This document shows positions 6,958 to 14,644 of a stretch of 14,701 bases of DNA, one piece after another. Location of the stretch: contig SFMJ01000045.1 in NCBI GenBank assembly GCA_004553095.1, forward strand, positions 1 to 14,701. Direction: 5' to 3'. A program made the translations under genes and the position numbers. This DNA is from Bacteroidales bacterium. GTDB lineage: Bacteria > Bacteroidota > Bacteroidia > Bacteroidales > Muribaculaceae. The notes beneath the pieces are model-generated. The model saw only the letters and a list, made by a program, of their open reading frames with translations. It did no database searches and had not been told where the DNA came from. How positions within the stretch are numbered: the first letter of the stretch is position 1; each line of letters starts with the position of its first letter.

Positions 6958-9099
6958 TTAGTCAGCGAGCTGCTCGTTGAGGATGCGGATCATTTCGATG
7001 GCGCTCTTGGGGATGCGAGTACCGGGGCCGAAGATAGCAGCGACACCAGCCTTGTAGAGGAAATCGTAATCTTGGGCGGGGATCACACCACCGGCAGTAA
7101 CGAGGATGTCGGGGCGGCCGAGTTTCTTGAGCTCTTCGATAACTTGAGGGATAAGAGTCTTATGCCCAGCAGCGAGAGAAGAGACACCAAGGATGTGGAC
7201 GTCATTTTCGACAGCCTGGCGAGCGGCTTCAGCGGGAGTTTGGAACAAGGGTCCCATATCGACGTCATAACCGCAGTCGGCGTAGCCTGTAGCGACTACC
7301 TTAGCGCCACGGTCGTGACCATCTTGACCCATTTTAGCAATCATGATACGAGGTTGACGGCCTTCGCGCTTAGCGAAGTCAGCAACGACGCGGCGGGCTT
7401 CCTCGAACTCGGGATCACCCTTTTCTTCGTTAGAATACACACCGGAAATGGTTTTGATAACAGCTTTATAACGACCTACGACAGCCTCGCAAGCGTCGGA
7501 GATTTCGCCGAGCGAAGCACGGAGACCGGCAGCCTTAACAGCGAGGTCGAGGAGATTGCCCTTCGAAGGATCTTTCACGCACTCAGTGATATCGGCGAGT
7601 GCCTTCTGCACAGCAGCCTCATCGCGGTTCTTGCGGAGCTCTTCGAGGCGAGCGCATTGTTCCTTACGCACCTCAGTATTGTCGACTTCGAGGATATCGA
7701 TAGGATCTTCATGGTCGAGGCGATACTTGTTGATGCCGACGATGGTTTGCTTGCCGGAGTCGATATGAGCCTGCGTACGAGCGGCAGCCTCCTCGATGCG
7801 GAGCTTGGGAAGACCGGTTTCGATAGCCTTAGCCATACCGCCGAGTTTTTCGATCTCCTGGATATGCTCCCAAGCGCGGTGAGCGATTTCATTGGTAAGG
7901 CTCTCCACATAATAAGAACCGCCCCAAGGATCGACTTGCTTGCAGACGTAAGTTTCCTCTTGGATGTAGATCTGCGTATTACGAGCGATACGCGCGGAGA
8001 AGTCGGTGGGGAGGGCGATAGCCTCATCGAGAGCGTTGGTATGGAGCGACTGAGTGTGACCGAGCACGGCACCCATAGCCTCGACACAAGTACGGCCGAC
8101 ATTGTTGAAGGGGTCTTGCTCGGTGAGCGACCATCCGGAAGTCTGGCAGTGAGTACGGAGTGCGAGCGACTTGGGGTTCTTGGGGTTGAACTGCTTAACG
8201 ATCTTAGCCCAGAGCATACGAGCGGCACGCATCTTTGCGATCTCCATGAAATAATTCATCGAAATACCCCAGAAGAAAGACAAGCGAGGAGCGAACGAGT
8301 CGATATCCATACCGGCGTTGACACCGGCGCGGAGGTATTCGAGACCGTCGGCGAGAGTATAAGCCAGCTCGATGTCGGCAGTTGCGCCGGCCTCCTGCAT
8401 GTGGTATCCGGAGATAGAGATCGAGTTGAACTTAGGCATATTCTTGGAGGTATACTCGAAGATGTCGGCGATGATCTTCATGGAGAAAGCCGGTGGGTAG
8501 ATATAAGTGTTACGCACCATGAACTCCTTGAGGATATCATTCTGGATAGTACCTGCCATTTCATCGAGTTTGGCACCCTGTTCGAGTCCGGCGTTGATAT
8601 AGAAAGCGAGCACGGGGAGCACAGCGCCATTCATGGTCATAGAAACGGACATCTTGTTCAAAGGGATTCCATCGAAGAGGACCTTCATATCCTCGATCGA
8701 GCAGATAGAGACACCGGCTTTACCTACGTCACCGACAACACGTTCGTGGTCGGCGTCATAACCGCGGTGGGTAGGGAGGTCGAAAGCGACAGAGAGGCCC
8801 TTCTGACCGGAGGCGAGGTTACGGCGATAGAAAGCGTTAGACTCGGCGGCGGTGGAGAATCCGGCATACTGGCGGATGGTCCAAGGTCTCATGGGGTACA
8901 TGGCGCTATAGGGGCCGCGGAGGAACGGGGGAAGGCCGGAGACATAGTCGAGATGCTCCATACCTTCGAGATCTTCTTTAGAATATACCGGCTTAACGGG
9001 GATAAGTTCGGCGGTGAGCCACTCCTCACCCGACACCATGTTGTGGCAATTATCAGCCACAGCCTTATTGATATCTATATCTTTAAAATTTGGTCTCAT
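6958..9099 (-). CDS. mutB: Methylmalonyl-CoA mutase large (catalytic) subunit
   Basis: MutB interconverts succinyl-CoA and (R)-methylmalonyl-CoA using adenosylcobalamin, in the succinate-propionate route. The 713-aa protein has the full two-domain structure. Residues about 40-560 form the substrate-binding TIM barrel, with TIRQYAGF at 74-81 (the Tyr that drives radical formation), RTHCQTSGWSL at 315-325, and HTNALDEA at 353-360. Residues about 580-713 form the B12 domain with the DxHxxG motif DGHDRG at 593-598, where His595 is the lower axial cobalt ligand, then SSLAAGHKT at 640-648 and GGVIP at 670-674. It begins 12 nt after mutA and both are read from one promoter. No epimerase, MeaB-type GTPase or decarboxylase gene lies next to it. 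No cobalamin riboswitch was seen upstream of the operon. Confidence 0.97.
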   Translation of the reverse strand: MRPNFKDIDINKAVADNCHNMVSGEEWLTAELIPVKPVYSKEDLEGMEHLDYVSGLPPFLRGPYSAMYPMRPWTIRQYAGFSTAAESNAFYRRNLASGQKGLSVAFDLPTHRGYDADHERVVGDVGKAGVSICSIEDMKVLFDGIPLNKMSVSMTMNGAVLPVLAFYINAGLEQGAKLDEMAGTIQNDILKEFMVRNTYIYPPAFSMKIIADIFEYTSKNMPKFNSISISGYHMQEAGATADIELAYTLADGLEYLRAGVNAGMDIDSFAPRLSFFWGISMNYFMEIAKMRAARMLWAKIVKQFNPKNPKSLALRTHCQTSGWSLTEQDPFNNVGRTCVEAMGAVLGHTQSLHTNALDEAIALPTDFSARIARNTQIYIQEETYVCKQVDPWGGSYYVESLTNEIAHRAWEHIQEIEKLGGMAKAIETGLPKLRIEEAAARTQAHIDSGKQTIVGINKYRLDHEDPIDILEVDNTEVRKEQCARLEELRKNRDEAAVQKALADITECVKDPSKGNLLDLAVKAAGLRASLGEISDACEAVVGRYKAVIKTISGVYSNEEKGDPEFEEARRVVADFAKREGRQPRIMIAKMGQDGHDRGAKVVATGYADCGYDVDMGPLFQTPAEAARQAVENDVHILGVSSLAAGHKTLIPQVIEELKKLGRPDILVTAGGVIPAQDYDFLYKAGVAAIFGPGTRIPKSAIEMIRILNEQLAD

Positions 9100-9111
9100 G
9101 ACGTAATGGGA

Positions 9112-10971
9112 TTATTTGAGGAGTTTAGCATTAAAATCTTTAAGAGTATCGAGGACATTGACCTTGACATGGATGAAGTTTTCGATACCGGCGGCCTTGA
9201 GGTCGTCCATGCAAGCGGGAGCTCCGGCAACTACGAAGAGAGCACGGCCGTTGAGTTCCTTGAAAGCCTCGGGAGCGAAAGTAGCATACTCATCGTCGGA
9301 AGAGCAGAGCACTACAACGTCAGCCTTCTTCTCGATGGCAGCATCGACACCCTGCTTAACAGTATCGAATCCGATATTGTCGATGATTTCATAACCGGCG
9401 CAACCGAAGAAGTTGGAAGAGAACTGAGCACGAGCGAGACGCATAGCGAGGTTGCCGATGGTGAGCATGAACACCTTAGGACGGTGAGCGGCACGCTCAG
9501 TAGCGAGACGGAGGTCTTCGAACTGACTTGCAGCGCGGTCGAAGCAGAGAGCCTCGACAGCCTTATCGGCATCGACACTTTCAGAGCAAGCGCACTTGCA
9601 AGCGCAAGACATCGGAGCCTTATCGCCGGCAGTTTCGTTGAAGTTGGGGAACTGGTTGGTACCCAACAGGCTTTCCTTGCGGCGAGCCACGTCGAGGTGA
9701 CGCTTAGTTCCGGACTCATTGACCTTGCGTTGGATTTCACCGGTGGCGAGGAGAGCGGCGAAACCGCCATTATCCTCGACCTCGTTGAAGAGTTTCCAAG
9801 CCTGAGCGGCGATCGAAGCGGTAAGATTTTCGATATAATAAGAACCGCCGGCGGGGTCAACGACCTTATCGAGGTGAGACTCCTCGCGGAGGAGCACTTG
9901 CTGATTTCGAGCGATACGTTCGCTGAACTCATCCGGGCGCTTGTAGCAGCGGTCGAAGGGGAGAGTTTCGATCGAATTGACACCTGCGAGAGCGGCGCTC
10001 ATGGTTTCGGTCATAGAGCGGAGGAGGTTGACATGCGAATCGAAGAGAGTCTGGTTGAACTCGCTGGTAACGGCGTGAACATGCATCTTGCAAGCGCACA
10101 TGCACTCGGGGTTATAAGCCTTAACGATTTGCGCCCAGAGCATACGAGCGGCGCGGAACTTGGCGAGCTCCATGAAATAATTGGAAGAGATGCCCATATT
10201 GAACTTGATGCGGCAGCCCACTTCAACGGCGGGGATACCGGCTTCGGTCATCATGGTCATCCACTCAGCGCCCCAAGCGAGGGCATAACCGAGTTCCTGA
10301 GTGATATAAGCTCCGGCATTGTTGAGCATAAAGCTATTTACGGAGAAGCAGCGGAGATTATCGACATCCTTTACGACTTCGAAGAGTTCCTTACCGACTT
10401 TTGCGGCATCCTTGGCGAACTCGACGCCATGGCGGAGGAGTCTCTTGAAGGGGTTATAATCGATCGAACCGCGGAACGACTCAGCAGCGCCGGCATCCTT
10501 GATGAGCTTAACGAGCTCAGTAGCGACTTCGACAGCGCAACCGGGGCAGCAAGAGATATTAATTTCCACCTTGCTGAGGTCGATATCCTTGAGGATAACG
10601 GGGAGGTCGGCAGCCTTAATCTCCTTGGAGAGAGAGATGCCGAGAGCCTCGACGCCACGATTCAGGATAAGGAGGGCATGCTTGTTCATCTCCTCGGGGG
10701 TGTCACCCGACACAGCCTGGCGTATCAGCCAATCATTGTTGTCACGAGTGCCACGGAGGTAGGGGAACTCACCCGGCATAGAGTCGAGAGCCGGAAGCCC
10801 TTTGAGATCTTCACGGCGATAGAAAGGCTGAACATTAAAGCCTTCATTTGTGCGCCACACCAGTTTACGGTCGAAATCGGCGCCCTTGAGGTCGGCAGTT
10901 ATCTTCGCGATCCACTCATCAGTGGAAACGGGAGGAAACATGTCGAACAATTTTTCTTTTTTTTCTGCCAT
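9112..10971 (-). CDS. mutA: Methylmalonyl-CoA mutase small subunit
   Basis: MutA is the non-catalytic partner that forms the mutase heterodimer with MutB. The 619-aa product has the mutase fold: LKGADFDRKLVWRTNEGFNVQPFY at 28-51, YLRGTRDNNDWLIRQ at 71-85, GISSNYFMELAKFRAARMLWA at 260-280, and DPAGGSYYIENLT at 372-384. As expected for the small subunit, the C-terminal B12-like domain lacks DxHxxG: the matching place reads IGNLAMRLARAQF (505-517). It carries unusual cysteine clusters, CCPGC at 141-145, CMCACKMH at 290-297 and SCACKCAC at 455-462, the last in the linker between domains. I do not know whether these are common in the family; metal binding is a guess. First gene of mutAB, with ATG 10971 chosen by homology and leader; no Shine-Dalgarno site. 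Confidence 0.95.
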   Translation of the reverse strand: MAEKKEKLFDMFPPVSTDEWIAKITADLKGADFDRKLVWRTNEGFNVQPFYRREDLKGLPALDSMPGEFPYLRGTRDNNDWLIRQAVSGDTPEEMNKHALLILNRGVEALGISLSKEIKAADLPVILKDIDLSKVEINISCCPGCAVEVATELVKLIKDAGAAESFRGSIDYNPFKRLLRHGVEFAKDAAKVGKELFEVVKDVDNLRCFSVNSFMLNNAGAYITQELGYALAWGAEWMTMMTEAGIPAVEVGCRIKFNMGISSNYFMELAKFRAARMLWAQIVKAYNPECMCACKMHVHAVTSEFNQTLFDSHVNLLRSMTETMSAALAGVNSIETLPFDRCYKRPDEFSERIARNQQVLLREESHLDKVVDPAGGSYYIENLTASIAAQAWKLFNEVEDNGGFAALLATGEIQRKVNESGTKRHLDVARRKESLLGTNQFPNFNETAGDKAPMSCACKCACSESVDADKAVEALCFDRAASQFEDLRLATERAAHRPKVFMLTIGNLAMRLARAQFSSNFFGCAGYEIIDNIGFDTVKQGVDAAIEKKADVVVLCSSDDEYATFAPEAFKELNGRALFVVAGAPACMDDLKAAGIENFIHVKVNVLDTLKDFNAKLLK

Positions 10972-11054
10972 TTTAAAGCGTTATATTTGGTATTAGTATA
11001 AATATCGCGAAAAATAAAAAAATGCGGACTTACCCGTAGGGTTAAAATCTTGCG

Positions 11055-11086
11055 CAAATATAATCTTTATTTTAAAGATATGGAAA
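11055..11086 (-). promoter_or_regulatory. Promoter of mutAB
   Basis: On the minus strand TATATTTG (11055-11062) is a perfect TAnnTTTG -7 box. Twenty nt upstream is TTTC (11083-11086), three of four matches to the -33 TTTG. Initiation near 11048 would give a leader of about 77 nt. That leader holds a tiny hairpin (ACCC TAC GGGT) but no recognisable cobalamin riboswitch. Confidence 0.6.
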
Positions 11087-11170
11087 CATTTAGGCAAAAT
11101 TCGTATCCTCAACGATGCGAAATTGGGGATAAACGAGTTGGAGAAGCCGCAAACATGTTGCATAGCACTA

Positions 11171-11842
11171 TTATTGAGCAATAAGGCGCTTATCATCGCA
11201 TCGGAGCACACGAGCGGGGAAGTCCTCGACCATCTGCATATTGTGGGTAGCCATCAGGATGCTTGTGCCCTGTTCGGCGGCGAGACGATGGAGTAGTCGG
11301 ACGATCTGATAACCGGTTACGGGGTCAAGATTACCGGTCGGTTCGTCGGCGAGGATAAGTTGGGGCTTATTGAGGAGAGCGCGTGCGATAACGATGCGTT
11401 GCTGCTCGCCGCCGCTGAGTTCGTAGGGCATTTTATAGCCCTTATTCTCCATACCGACAGCCTTGAGCACCTCCTCGATACGTTCATCGATCTCCGACTT
11501 GGACTTCCAGCCGGTGGCTTCGAGCACGAATCGTAGATTTGCCATAGCCGAGCGATCTTGTAGGAGTTGGAAATCCTGGAACACGATACCCATCTTGCGG
11601 CGCAGGAACGGGATCTGCTTCTTGCGAATATCCACGAGATTAAAGCCGAGCACATCGGCACGCTCAGCGGAGAATACCGGGACCTCGGCATACATAGTTT
11701 TCATCAGCGAGCTCTTGCCGCTGCCGACACGCCCCACAAGATAGCAGAACTCCCCCTCGTGGAGCTGAAAAGAGACGTCATGGAGCACCATTCGTTCAGC
11801 GCGATGGACCTCCACCTTATCATAGTCAATAATAATACTCAT
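11171..11842 (-). CDS. ftsE: FtsE-type ABC transporter ATPase
   Basis: The 223-aa protein is a complete single ABC ATPase: Walker A GRVGSGKSS at 37-45, Q-loop FQDFQLL at 88-94, signature LSGGEQQR at 142-149, Walker B LILADEP at 162-168 followed by TGNLDPVTG, and the H-loop ATHN with His200. Length and the RRKMGIVFQDFQLL block match FtsE, which pairs with the membrane protein FtsX to control peptidoglycan hydrolysis at division. No ftsX is next to it here; the neighbours are mutA downstream and radA upstream. Without its partner a related LolD/MacB-type ATPase cannot be fully excluded, but the sequence favours FtsE. It has its own promoter. The stop codon lies in a short palindrome, TTATTGAGCAATAA (11171-11184). 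Confidence 0.85.
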   Translation of the reverse strand: MSIIIDYDKVEVHRAERMVLHDVSFQLHEGEFCYLVGRVGSGKSSLMKTMYAEVPVFSAERADVLGFNLVDIRKKQIPFLRRKMGIVFQDFQLLQDRSAMANLRFVLEATGWKSKSEIDERIEEVLKAVGMENKGYKMPYELSGGEQQRIVIARALLNKPQLILADEPTGNLDPVTGYQIVRLLHRLAAEQGTSILMATHNMQMVEDFPARVLRCDDKRLIAQ

Positions 11843-11859
11843 AAATCATAATATGATGT

Positions 11860-11884
11860 CGGGTCAGATTGGGATCAAGACCCG
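11860..11884 (-). promoter_or_regulatory. Hairpin in the ftsE leader
   Basis: CGGGTC and GACCCG (arms 11879-11884 and 11860-11865, minus strand) form a perfect 6-bp G+C-rich stem with a 13-nt loop. It occupies the middle of the predicted 48-nt leader and ends 17 nt before the start codon. No U-tract follows, so it is not a terminator; it could stabilise the RNA or limit translation. Confidence 0.55.
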
Positions 11885-11896
11885 GCAAATGTTGTA

Positions 11897-11927
11897 CAAA
11901 AATAGTAAAAAATTATCACTGTTCAAA
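11897..11927 (-). promoter_or_regulatory. Promoter of ftsE
   Basis: On the minus strand TTTG at 11924-11927 and TATTTTTG at 11897-11904 match the -33 and -7 consensus with a 19-nt spacer. Initiation would fall near 11890. It lies between the radA stop and ftsE, so ftsE can be expressed apart from radA. No convincing terminator for radA was seen between 11928 and 11986. Confidence 0.75.
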
Positions 11928-11986
11928 ACTCAAGCGATCAAAAAGCGCAAGAACTCATCGACACAGAAGCACATCCACACATAAAG

Positions 11987-13354
11987 TTACTCGAATAGAG
12001 AGCGGAACATATCTGTGATTTTGGGCACCTCGATGATCTTGATCTTCTGCTTCTTGGGGAGCGACTTGAGATTGCCGGTGGGTATATAGATGGTGTCGAA
12101 GCCGAGTTTTTCAGCCTCAGCGACACGCTGGTCGATGCGAGTTACGGTACGGATTTCGCCGGAGAGTCCGACTTCACCGGCGAAGGCAGTTTGGCGTGGG
12201 ATAGCGATATCGAAATTCGACGACATCACAGCGGCCACGACAGCGAGGTCGATAGCGGGGTCAGTAATTTTGATTCCCCCTGCCATATTAAGGAAAACAT
12301 CCTTCTGCGAGAGGCGGAAACCGGCTCTCTTCTCGAGGACAGCGAGGAGCATATTCAGGCGACGCTGGTCGAATCCGGTGACCGAACGCTGAGGGGTGCC
12401 GTAAGCGGCTGAAGAGACGAGGGCTTGCGACTCGACCATGAAAGGGCGAGCCCCCTCGATTGTAACGCCGATGGTGATACCGCTCATCTGCGAATCGCGA
12501 TTGTCGGAGAGGAGCATCTCCGAGGGATTCTTCACCTCGCGGAGACCGCGGTCAATCATCTCATAGATTCCAATCTCGGAGGTGGAGCCGAAACGATTCT
12601 TGATGCTGCGAAGGATACGGTAAAGATACTGACGATCGCCCTCGAACTGAAGGACCGTATCGACGATATGCTCCAGCACCTTTGGTCCGGCGATAGCACC
12701 ATCCTTATTAATATGGCCGACGAGGATTACGGGGACATTCGACTGCTTGGCATATCGGAGGAAAGCGGCGGCGCACTCGCGGACCTGAGAGACAGTGCCG
12801 GGAGCCGACTCGATGTCATTAGAGCAGATGGTCTGAATCGAATCGACCACCACGAGACCCGGCTCGACATCTCGGATATGGTCAAAGATATTTTCGAGGC
12901 AAGTCTCGCAGAGGATGAAAGTATTGTCCGAGGCCTTGGCGAGGCGGTCGGCACGGAGTTTAAGTTGCGAGGCAGACTCCTCGCCCGAGACATAGAGGAT
13001 GCGCCGATTGCGGATAGAGAGAATATTCTGGAGGAGGAGGGTTGACTTTCCGATGCCCGGTTCACCGCCTATCAGGGTAAGCGAACCGGCAACGAGACCA
13101 CCGCCGAGCACGCGATTAAGTTCGCTGCTGGGCATGTGGATACGGATCTCATCGGTATAAGCGATATCGGAGAGTTTGACCGGAGCGGCAGAGGGAGTAA
13201 CCAGACCTCGGCTTTTGGTTTTTGTCTCGGTGGGGATGCGCTGCTCCACCATCGAGTTCCACTCACCACACCCGGGACACTTGCCGAGCCACTTGGGAGA
13301 ATCATAACCGCAATTCGAGCAGACGTATGCTATTTTTGACTTAGAAGATGCCAT
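11987..13354 (-). CDS. radA: DNA repair/recombination protein RadA
   Basis: RadA (Sms) is a RecA-like, DnaB-type branch-migration helicase that processes recombination intermediates. The 455-aa product has every expected part: a four-cysteine zinc finger (C12, C15, C26, C29), RecA-type ATPase with Walker A GEPGIGKST at 97-105, Walker B LVVVDSIQT at 167-175, the RadA-specific KNRFG motif at 252-256, and a C-terminal Lon-protease-like domain from about 290 (FLNMAGGIKITDPAIDLAVVAA, GEVGLSGEIRTV). ATG 13354 gives an N-terminus of normal length just ahead of the zinc finger. It is transcribed away from mdh from an overlapping promoter region. Confidence 0.97.
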   Translation of the reverse strand: MASSKSKIAYVCSNCGYDSPKWLGKCPGCGEWNSMVEQRIPTETKTKSRGLVTPSAAPVKLSDIAYTDEIRIHMPSSELNRVLGGGLVAGSLTLIGGEPGIGKSTLLLQNILSIRNRRILYVSGEESASQLKLRADRLAKASDNTFILCETCLENIFDHIRDVEPGLVVVDSIQTICSNDIESAPGTVSQVRECAAAFLRYAKQSNVPVILVGHINKDGAIAGPKVLEHIVDTVLQFEGDRQYLYRILRSIKNRFGSTSEIGIYEMIDRGLREVKNPSEMLLSDNRDSQMSGITIGVTIEGARPFMVESQALVSSAAYGTPQRSVTGFDQRRLNMLLAVLEKRAGFRLSQKDVFLNMAGGIKITDPAIDLAVVAAVMSSNFDIAIPRQTAFAGEVGLSGEIRTVTRIDQRVAEAEKLGFDTIYIPTGNLKSLPKKQKIKIIEVPKITDMFRSLFE

Positions 13355-13417
13355 AAAAAAAGATGCTTTAGATCAGTAATGGAGAGAGACTGAATAAAAA
13401 GTTGGAAAAAGATGACA

Positions 13418-13425
13418 CAAATTTA
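13418..13425 (-). promoter_or_regulatory. Probable -7 box of radA
   Basis: On the minus strand TAAATTTG is a perfect TAnnTTTG. Initiation near 13411 would give a leader of about 56 nt to the radA ATG. No good TTTG is found 19-21 nt upstream; that place falls on the mdh -7 box. Confidence 0.55.
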
Positions 13426-13454
13426 CAAAATTAATTTTAAAATTCTTATATTTG
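13422..13454 (+). promoter_or_regulatory. Promoter of mdh
   Basis: TATATTTG at 13447-13454 is a perfect -7 box. The -33 position, 21 nt upstream, reads TTTA (13422-13425), three of four matches, and lies inside the radA -7 box of the other strand. Initiation near 13461 gives a long leader of about 118 nt. Confidence 0.65.
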
Positions 13455-13460
13455 CAGAGT

Positions 13461-13578
13461 GAAAGGGAAAAAGCTTCTTAAATAAGAACAAAGGAGCCAC
13501 CTAAAAAGCTAAAACATAAAACGATAAATCAATAATATCAGCAAAAACATAAACCCAAATAAACATAAAACAACAACT
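13461..13578 (+). promoter_or_regulatory. Long A-rich leader of mdh
   Basis: The predicted 118-nt 5' untranslated region is strongly A-rich and almost free of G near the start codon, typical for highly expressed Bacteroidota genes that initiate without a Shine-Dalgarno site. It has one short hairpin (TTCTTA AA TAAGAA, 13475-13488) and an isolated AAGGAG (13491-13496) with no start codon after it. No riboswitch was recognised. Confidence 0.45.
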
Positions 13579-14580
13579 ATGAAATTCTTAACCGACGAAA
13601 AGCTGCTCATCGTTGGAGCAGCCGGAATGATTGGCTCAAACATGGCTCAGACAGCCATTATGATGGGTCTTACCCCCAATGTATGTCTATACGACCCCTA
13701 CGCCAAGGGCCTTGAGGGTGTGGCAGAAGAGTTGCTTCAATGTGGTTTTGAGGGTCTCAACCTGACCTATACCGACGACATTGAGAAGGCATTTACCGGC
13801 GCCAAATACATCGTATCTTCAGGAGGCGCACCCCGCAAAGAGGGGATGACCCGCGAAGACCTCTTGGCAGGCAACTGCAAGATCGCAGAAGACTTTGGCA
13901 AGAACGTGCGTAAATACTGCCCGGATGTAAAGCACATCGTAGTGATCTTCAACCCGGCAGACATCACCGGCTTGGTAACACTCCTCTACTCAGGTGTTAA
14001 GCCCGGTTGCGTGACTACATTGGCAGCACTTGACAGCACACGTCTGCGCAATGAATTGGCAAAATACTTCAAGATCGATCCGGACCGCATCACCAATGCA
14101 CGCACCTACGGAGGACATGGCGAGCAGATGGCAGTCTTCGCATCGACAGTGAAGGTAGATGGCAAGCCCCTGACCGAGCTCATCGCCGAGGGCAAGCTTC
14201 CTGAGAAAGAATGGGAAGAGCTCAAGGTTCGCGTGATCCAGGGAGGTAAGAACATCATCAACCTCCGTGGCCGCAGCTCATTCCAGAGCCCTGCATACCT
14301 CTCCATCGAGATGATCGCAGCCGCTATGGGTGGTGCACCCTTCAGATGGCCTGCCGGAGTCTATGTCAACAACGACAAATTCCATAACATCATGATGGCT
14401 ATGGAGAGTGTAATCGGCAAGGATGGCGTGACCTACCATGTAGTAGAGGGCACAGCAGAAGAGCAAGCCGAGCTCGAACAGAGCTACAAGCACCTCTGCA
14501 CACTCCGCGACGAAGTGATCAAACTTGGCATTATGCCTCCCATCAGCGAATGGGGTAACCTCAATCCCCACCTCGTATAA
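13579..14580 (+). CDS. mdh: Malate dehydrogenase
   Basis: Mdh interconverts oxaloacetate and malate with NAD(H); in Bacteroidales it feeds the reductive branch to fumarate and succinate. The 333-aa protein has the Rossmann glycine motif GAAGMIGSN at 13-21, an acidic residue at the end of strand two (YDP, Asp39) consistent with NAD rather than NADP, the substrate-binding arginines in APRKEGMTRED (Arg86, Arg92) and in STRLRNEL (Arg155), Asp152, and the catalytic His180 in YGGHGEQM. Arg92 rather than Gln in the specificity loop supports malate over lactate. The family looks like the Bacteroidales form related to LDH-like MDHs. The gene is monocistronic, with its own promoter and a strong terminator. 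Confidence 0.95.
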   Translation: MKFLTDEKLLIVGAAGMIGSNMAQTAIMMGLTPNVCLYDPYAKGLEGVAEELLQCGFEGLNLTYTDDIEKAFTGAKYIVSSGGAPRKEGMTREDLLAGNCKIAEDFGKNVRKYCPDVKHIVVIFNPADITGLVTLLYSGVKPGCVTTLAALDSTRLRNELAKYFKIDPDRITNARTYGGHGEQMAVFASTVKVDGKPLTELIAEGKLPEKEWEELKVRVIQGGKNIINLRGRSSFQSPAYLSIEMIAAAMGGAPFRWPAGVYVNNDKFHNIMMAMESVIGKDGVTYHVVEGTAEEQAELEQSYKHLCTLRDEVIKLGIMPPISEWGNLNPHLV

Positions 14581-14608
14581 GAGAAGTCGGGAGAAAACCC
14601 AACGAACC

Positions 14609-14640
14609 AAAGGGGTGTGCCGAAAAGGTGCACCCCTTTT
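14609..14640 (+). terminator. Intrinsic terminator of mdh
   Basis: Twenty-eight nt after the stop, AAAGGGGTGTGCC (14609-14621) pairs with GGTGCACCCCTTT (14627-14639) around GAAAA, thirteen pairs of which two are G-U. The stem runs into TTTT. It is a good intrinsic terminator for mdh. Confidence 0.9.
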
Positions 14641-14644
14641 CATT

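Noticed and set aside
9586..9610. GCAAGCGCA-type short DNA repeat as a mobile or regulatory repeat
   Set aside because: It simply encodes the CACKCAC stretch of MutA with repeated Cys and Ala codons.
10982..10989. Plus-strand TATATTTG resembling a -7 box just upstream of mutA
   Set aside because: No TTTG lies at the right distance, and no plus-strand gene or hairpin-ended RNA follows before ftsE.
7072..11001. A 1309-codon plus-strand open frame
   Set aside because: It is codon-for-codon in register with mutB and mutA on the minus strand and encodes low-complexity acidic and Ser-rich sequence with no domain. Codon avoidance in the sense genes explains it.
10972..11054. Cobalamin riboswitch in front of mutAB
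   Set aside because: The leader is only about 77 nt and has no B12-box-like sequence or extended pairing.
10993..11211. 72-codon minus-strand frame between ftsE and mutA
   Set aside because: It overlaps the ftsE end and the mutAB promoter and resembles translated intergenic DNA.
12425..13045. 206-codon plus-strand frame
   Set aside because: It is a shadow of the radA ATPase domain.
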